Position numbers and translations under genes: made by a program. This document shows positions 59,590 through 64,000 of a stretch of DNA of 64,000 nucleotides, piece after piece. The DNA is taken from the NCBI GenBank assembly GCA_964506465.1, contig CAZDLM010000007.1:15861-79860 (forward strand). Reading direction: 5' to 3'. Under the pieces are notes generated by a model. The model saw nothing but the letters and a program-made list of their open reading frames with translations, ran no database searches and was not told where the DNA came from. Every line of letters starts with the position of its first letter. Within the stretch, counting starts at the first letter, position 1. This DNA comes from UBA6109 sp964506465. Its GTDB lineage: Bacteria > Desulfobacterota > Syntrophia > Syntrophales > UBA6109.

Positions 59590-61347
59590 ATGGGAAAATG
59601 GATCCGCTGGCAGGGCGTCGCGGCATTTGCGGTCGTCTGTATCGGGCTCGCCGCCCTTTGGTGGCTCGTGATGGACCATCTGATCGAACGGGCTATCGAA
59701 AAGGCGGGAACAGCCGCCGTCGGCGCAAAGGTGGAACTCGACAAGGCCGATCTGACGCTGTTCCCTCTGGGTCTTGCGCTGACGCGCCTGCAGGTCACCG
59801 ATCCGGACGAGCCAATGACAAACGCCGTCGAGATCGGCCGCATCGCCGGGGCGGTCGACGGGCTGAATCTCTTGCGCCGCAAGGTGATTATCGAGGAGAT
59901 GGCGATGGACGGCGTCCGCTTCGGGACGGCCAGAAGAACGTCCGGGGCCATCTCCGAAGGACCCACGAAGAAGGCGGTGGAGGGCCGCACCGGACGAGGG
60001 GCGTCCGTCTTTCCCGATCTTTCTCTCCGCGACCCCAAGGAGATCCTCGCCAGGGAGGATCTGCAATCCCTGAAACTTGCCGAGGTCCTCAGGCGCGACG
60101 TGGAAGCCGAGAAATTGCGCTGGCAGAAGAACCTCGCGGAACTCCCGGACCGCGCGAAATTGAAGGCCTACCAGCAGCGCCTGGAAAACCTCAAAGGGAC
60201 GGGAAGGGGCGGTGTCGGCGGCATCGTGGGCGGCGTCGGCGAGGCCGCCAAGCTTCAAGAGGAACTGAAACGCGATCTCGATCGCCTCCAGGCGGCCAGG
60301 CAGGACTTCACCCGCAGCAGGTCGGATCTGCGAAGGCGTTACGACGAAGCCATGAATGCGCCGTCTGCGGATCTTCGGCGTCTGATGGAGAAGTATTCCC
60401 TCTCCGGTGCGGGCCTCGCCAATCTGAGCGCATCGCTGCTCGGCGGCGCCGTCGGACGGTGGATCGAAAAGGGGCTGGGATGGCACGCGAAGCTCGATCC
60501 CCTCCTCTCCCGAACCTCCACCCGGGAGGGGAGCGCCGAAACGGTCAAACCGCTTCGCGGCAAGGGTGTCGACGTCCGGTTTCCCGAACGCGAGCCCCTG
60601 CCCGATCTCCTTGTGAGACTGACTCGAGTATCCGTGGAGATTCCTGCTGGGACTGTCCGCGGCCAAATCCACAACATCACGCCCGATCAGCCTGTTCTGG
60701 GCAAACCACTTACGTTTACCTTTGCCGGCGACAGGCTTCAGGGATTGAAATCCATCCATCTGGACGGCGAAATCAACCGCATGGATCCCTAGAAGCCTCT
60801 GGACAAGGTCGCGGCGACCCTGCGGGGCGTCCAACTGGACAACTTCTCCTTTGGCGAGACGGGCGGCATCGGGCTTACCCTGAAGCAGGCGGCGGCGGAC
60901 CTGGACGCAAAGGCGGGCTTGAGCGGTCCGTCTCTGGCGGCGAAGCTGTCGTCCCGGATCCAATCCGTCGAGATGGCGGCGCAGATAAAGGCGGACGCCG
61001 GCCCCGTCGCCAAGGCCGTGAGCGGCGCCCTCGCCGACGTCAAGGCATTCCGGGCAGACGCGGAGATCTCGGGGACCCGGCAGGATTACAGGATCGACTT
61101 CTCCTCCGATCTGGATCAGGTGCTGAAAAACGCTGTCGGCAGGCAGATTCAGGCTCAACTCGGCAAATTCCAGGGCGACCTGCAGGCCGCCGTCATGGAA
61201 AAGGTGAAGGGCCCGCTCGGCGGTGCGAATTCGGAAATCGCCGGGCTGGACGGCGTCGGCAGAGAGCTGGCCGAACGGCTCAACATCGGGGATGGACTCT
61301 TGAAATCAGGGGCCGGTGGGAGATCCGGTCTCAAGCTGCCTTTCTGA
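59590..61347 (+). pseudogene. TIGR03545-family protein interrupted by an in-frame TAG
   Basis: One reading frame of 585 codons contains a TAG at 60790-60792 (codon 401). Before it: an N-terminal membrane segment ('AAFAVVCIGLAALWWLVMDH'), an AsmA-like region ('AKVELDKADLTLFPLGLALT') and a long coiled coil. After it the same frame continues without further stops ('KPLDKVAATLRGVQLDNFSF', 'AGLSGPSLAAKLSSRIQSVE') to TGA at 61345-61347. Total length matches the family. It is either a recent nonsense mutation, an assembly error, or two polypeptides. Nearby genes use TAG as a normal stop, so recoding is unlikely. Confidence 0.8.
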
Positions 61348-61379
61348 TCCCGCAGGAGAGAAAGGCAACAAGGCCCTCT

Positions 61380-61769
61380 TCAGGTCGAGGCGGACTTCCG
61401 CCCGTCCCGGAGACGCATATCCAGGAGGCTCTCGATCTTTTCGATCTCCCAGCCGCTGTAGACGTCCTTCTTGTCCAGAATGAAGGCCGGGTACTTCCGG
61501 AACCGGTGCCGCACCGCCTTGTACAGTCCTAGCAGAGAATCGGCTTCGATCAGTCGAAAGTCGATCCTGTGCCGATAGAGGTGCTTGAGTTCCAGCATGA
61601 TCTCCCGCAGCTTCCGCCATTCCTCATGAAACTGCGGCGGATAGGCATTTCGATCCTCTTCCTGTACCGCCGGACCGACGCCGCTCTCCTGAAACAGCAG
61701 GTCGCAGTGCCGGCAGTTGCCGAGAGAGGTGAAAAGATTGCTGACGACTTCAATGGAGACGGGTTTCAT
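61380..61769 (-). CDS. Thioredoxin-fold-like hypothetical protein
   Basis: A 129-residue protein. 'NCRHCDLLFQESGVG' gives a CxxC near the N-terminus, and 'RKYPAFILDKKDVYSGWEIE' supplies the cis-Pro and following strand of a thioredoxin-like fold. Between them is an insert of charged helices ('EEWRKLREIMLELKHLYRHR'). No signal peptide. Family not recognised; possibly a thiol-redox or metal-binding protein. It starts at 61769, divergent from the sensor kinase. Confidence 0.65.
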   Translation of the reverse strand: MKPVSIEVVSNLFTSLGNCRHCDLLFQESGVGPAVQEEDRNAYPPQFHEEWRKLREIMLELKHLYRHRIDFRLIEADSLLGLYKAVRHRFRKYPAFILDKKDVYSGWEIEKIESLLDMRLRDGRKSAST

Positions 61770-61999
61770 AGTCCTTCATCCGCTCTGCATGCCTTGTACA
61801 CCTTCAAGAAGTCATGCCTATGACATTGAAGTACTTCGTTTGCGCTTTGTCAAGATTTGGACGAGTGCGAAGGTCACAACCTTTTCTCCGTTGCCCGAGG
61901 ACGCGGATTTCGGTTGAAATGCATCCGGAATCGTTTTACATGATCAGTGTCCTTTTTTCGCCCGGAAGCCGAGACAGACTCGCCAAGAGGTGCCACCCC

Positions 62000-63661
62000 A
62001 TGGAAAAAGCGCCCCAGACGATGGAACAGGTCCTCGAAGAACTTCGGCAGGCCCGAAGCGTCATCGCCGATATGAAGGACCACGAAGCTTCCCTGGAGCA
62101 GGCGCAGGGAGCGCTGATGGAAAGCGAACAGCTTCTCTACAGCATCCTGGAGGGTTCCCCGATACCGGCCTTCGTCATCGGCAAGGACCACCGGATCATT
62201 TACTGGAACAAGGCGCTGCAGGAGCTGACGGGAATTCCGGCGAAAGAAGTGATCGGCACGTCTCAACAGTGGAGGGCTTTCTACAGCGAGGAGCGGCCCA
62301 GCCTGGCGGACGTGCTCGTCGACCAGACGATTCAGGATATCCCCCGCTGGTACAGCGAAAAATGCCGCAAGTCGAAACTCATTGAAGAAGCCTATGAAGC
62401 GACGGATTTTTTTGCGGAGCTGGGCAACAGGGGGAAGTGGCTGCGCTTCACAGCCGCGATTATCCGCGACTCCGCCGGAAACGTCAGGGGGGCCGTCGAG
62501 ACGCTCGAAGACATCACGGATCGCCGCCGGGCGGAGGAAGAGCTCCTCCGGATGCAGAAGATGGAATCACTCAGCACAATGGCTGAGGGAGTCGCCCACG
62601 AGTTCAACCGGCTCCTTTCCGCCATCCTGGGAAAAGTCGTATGGGCGAAACTATCGGCTGGAGACGAAGACAGCAGCATAGAGGAAGTCCTTTCGCTTGC
62701 GGAGAAATTCGGGCACCAGGCCAAGGAACTGACCCACCAGTTGCTCACCTTCTCCATGAGCCGTGAGCCCTGCAAGTCGCCCGCGTCTCTGCCCCCGCTC
62801 ATTCGAGAAGAGGCCGCCATCCTCCTGCAGGGGTCCAATGTCGTCTGCAATTTCTTCCTGCTGGAAGATCTGTGGATGGTCGATATCGATGTCGTCCAGA
62901 TCCGGAGGGTGATCCGGGGTCTGATCCGCCGCGCCCTGCAGCAAATGCCGAACGGTGGAATCCTGATGATCAGGGCTGAAAACAGGCAGGTATCCGCCGA
63001 CGAAGCGCCGATAACGGAGGGCCGGTACATCAGGCTGACCGTCAAGGATGACGGGGTGGCTCTGTCACAGGATGAACTGCAGACCCTCTTTGACCCGCAT
63101 TTCTCCGCGCGCGACGGGCACAAGGACAAGGGGCTGGGGCTGGCCCTCTGCTATTCCATCGCCCGGAAGCACGGCGGCTGGATCCGCGCAGAATCGGGAA
63201 AAGGAAAGGGAACGAGCCTGCAGCTTTGGCTGCCGATTTCACAGACAGCGGGGCAGGAAAAGCCGAATGAGCCGGCTGCGAAGAGCGACCGCAGAATCCT
63301 GATGCAGGAGATGGACGATAACATCCGGCAGACTTCCGGCATCATCCTGAACTTCCTGCACTGCCGGGTGGAATTCGCCGGGACGGTTGAAGAGACGGTC
63401 ACCCGCTTTGGCGCGGCGCTGAATGACCGTCAGCCCTATGCGGCGGTTCTGATACCCTGGTCGGCCGACAGTGACGAAGACGTCCGGCGCACGATGGCCC
63501 GCCTGCGGGAAATTGATGCGAACGTGCGAATTCTGGTCACCGTCGACTACAAGGATACGGTCGACGAGTCCGCGTTTATGCGGGACGGAGCTTCCGGAGT
63601 GCTGGCCAAGCCTTTCGGCGTTGAGGACACGGGGAAGGCCCTGAGAAATCTCTTCCTGTAG
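62000..63661 (+). CDS. Degenerate hybrid sensor histidine kinase (PAS, kinase core, receiver-like)
   Basis: A 553-residue protein from ATG 62000 (AAGAGG upstream). An N-terminal coiled coil is followed by a PAS domain ('SIPAF'-type region 'ILEGSPIPAFVIGKDHRIIY'), a phospho-acceptor region 'VAHEFNRLLSAILGKVVWAK' and an HATPase domain. The N-box reads 'IRGLIRRALQQMPNGG', with Arg where Asn normally binds Mg-ATP. The later boxes are 'TVKDDGVALSQDEL' and 'DKGLGLALCYSIARKHGGWI'. The C-terminal receiver-like domain has 'YAAVLIPWSADSDEDV' with no phospho-acceptor Asp, though 'GVLAKPFG' keeps the Lys. No membrane segments, so cytoplasmic. Confidence 0.82.
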   Translation: MEKAPQTMEQVLEELRQARSVIADMKDHEASLEQAQGALMESEQLLYSILEGSPIPAFVIGKDHRIIYWNKALQELTGIPAKEVIGTSQQWRAFYSEERPSLADVLVDQTIQDIPRWYSEKCRKSKLIEEAYEATDFFAELGNRGKWLRFTAAIIRDSAGNVRGAVETLEDITDRRRAEEELLRMQKMESLSTMAEGVAHEFNRLLSAILGKVVWAKLSAGDEDSSIEEVLSLAEKFGHQAKELTHQLLTFSMSREPCKSPASLPPLIREEAAILLQGSNVVCNFFLLEDLWMVDIDVVQIRRVIRGLIRRALQQMPNGGILMIRAENRQVSADEAPITEGRYIRLTVKDDGVALSQDELQTLFDPHFSARDGHKDKGLGLALCYSIARKHGGWIRAESGKGKGTSLQLWLPISQTAGQEKPNEPAAKSDRRILMQEMDDNIRQTSGIILNFLHCRVEFAGTVEETVTRFGAALNDRQPYAAVLIPWSADSDEDVRRTMARLREIDANVRILVTVDYKDTVDESAFMRDGASGVLAKPFGVEDTGKALRNLFL

Positions 63662-63672
63662 GAGGCAGCGAT

Positions 63673-64000
63673 TTGGAGGCTCTCTCTTATGAAGAAGCCC
63701 GGTGCTTGTCCCGCCGGATAGCGGCCGGAGTTGGCAGGCCCCGTTTTTACGCGGAGCGCAATGCCGAAATCGCCCTCTCCGGCCGGATGTATCGGAATGA
63801 CGCCTCGGCAAGGGCCTGCGCCGCGATCGTTGAAGAGCGCGGCGACCGCCTCGGGCACGGGCTTGACCACTCCACCAAGGTGGCGGTGGAAAGCGGGGCG
63901 CTGGTCATGATCGAAAGTGGGCCGGACATCTCCCGGGCGGAACTGCAGCGCCGCATCCGGCTTGCGCATCTTGCCGGAATTCTCCATGACATCCGGCGTG
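63673..64000 (+). CDS. HD-domain protein (5' part, runs off the window)
   Basis: A TTG start at 63673, 7 bases after GGAGG, opens a frame with no stop before the window end (109 codons). 'LGHGLDHSTKVAVESGALVM' and 'IRLAHLAGILHDIRR' give the H...HD metal-binding pattern of HD phosphohydrolases. The first residues LEALSYEEARCLSRRIAAG are not recognised. It follows the degenerate sensor kinase by 11 bases, so a shared signalling role is plausible. The end of the gene is outside the window. Confidence 0.7.
   Translation, partial: MEALSYEEARCLSRRIAAGVGRPRFYAERNAEIALSGRMYRNDASARACAAIVEERGDRLGHGLDHSTKVAVESGALVMIESGPDISRAELQRRIRLAHLAGILHDIRR

Noticed and set aside
59590..61347. Pyrrolysine or other recoding of the internal TAG
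   Set aside because: Several intact genes here (for example those ending at 2283, 9512, 12054 and 63661) stop with TAG, no Pyl genes are seen, and the family is not known to use Pyl.
1..64000. CRISPR arrays, rRNA genes and prophage modules
   Set aside because: No evenly spaced short repeats, no rRNA sequence and no phage structural or lysis genes were recognised.

Overview
The window is a high-GC, gene-dense stretch of a Gram-negative anaerobe. The most likely source is an uncultivated or draft-assembled member of the Syntrophales / Desulfobacterota ('Deltaproteobacteria'). The indications are a class I (4Fe-4S-type) hybrid-cluster protein with a divergent Crp/Fnr regulator, isoleucine made through citramalate synthase, outer-membrane efflux and CsgG-like/TPR proteins, and a dispersed intergenic repeat of a kind I associate with this group. 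A 10-N scaffold gap at 19282-19291 lies inside polX, so this is a draft assembly. No phage, plasmid or CRISPR is visible.

Layout. 1-7424: the end of a probable lon gene, then a TetR-controlled tripartite efflux operon (TetR, TolC-like, HlyD-like, two ABC ATPases, two ABC-2 permeases). 7485-16545: a hypothetical nuclease-like protein, a Tat-exported dienelactone hydrolase, the divergent hcp/regulator pair, an operon of nucleoside transporter, GNAT-LUD fusion and hisF, and a probable phosphorothioate-DNA-dependent HNH restriction enzyme. 16714-31285: housekeeping genes (B12-binding radical SAM, polX, cimA, a YciO-type protein, RNase E/G, proC, alpha/beta hydrolase, yggT, DUF167, murJ, DnaJ-like, serS), ending in tRNA-Ser(UGA), tRNA-Ser(GCU) and tRNA-Arg(ACG). 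31199-about 43900: accessory DNA downstream of tRNA-Arg. A 45-bp copy of the tRNA-Arg 3' half bounds a 3.6-kb element, followed by repeated 'gcgcca + terminator' junctions, gene fragments, two MFS transporters and a duplicated CsgG/TPR locus. 43916-53833: a SLOG-like protein, an SPFH protein, sixA, an enolase-superfamily enzyme and a stress-type set (Usp, YihY, cytochrome b, CBS, J-domain/receiver fusion, hemerythrin, DUF1059). 54198-59003: two dehydrogenases and two class-III PLP enzymes, probably one pathway of unknown substrate. 59075-64000: TIGR03546/TIGR03545-type membrane proteins (the second interrupted by an amber codon), a thioredoxin-like protein, a degenerate hybrid sensor kinase and the start of an HD-domain protein.

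The clearest regulatory discovery is upstream of cimA. A good sigma70-type promoter, a 31-codon leader peptide with eight isoleucines in its first 18 residues, a strong intrinsic terminator and a candidate antiterminator pairing together look like ribosome-mediated isoleucine attenuation of citramalate synthase.
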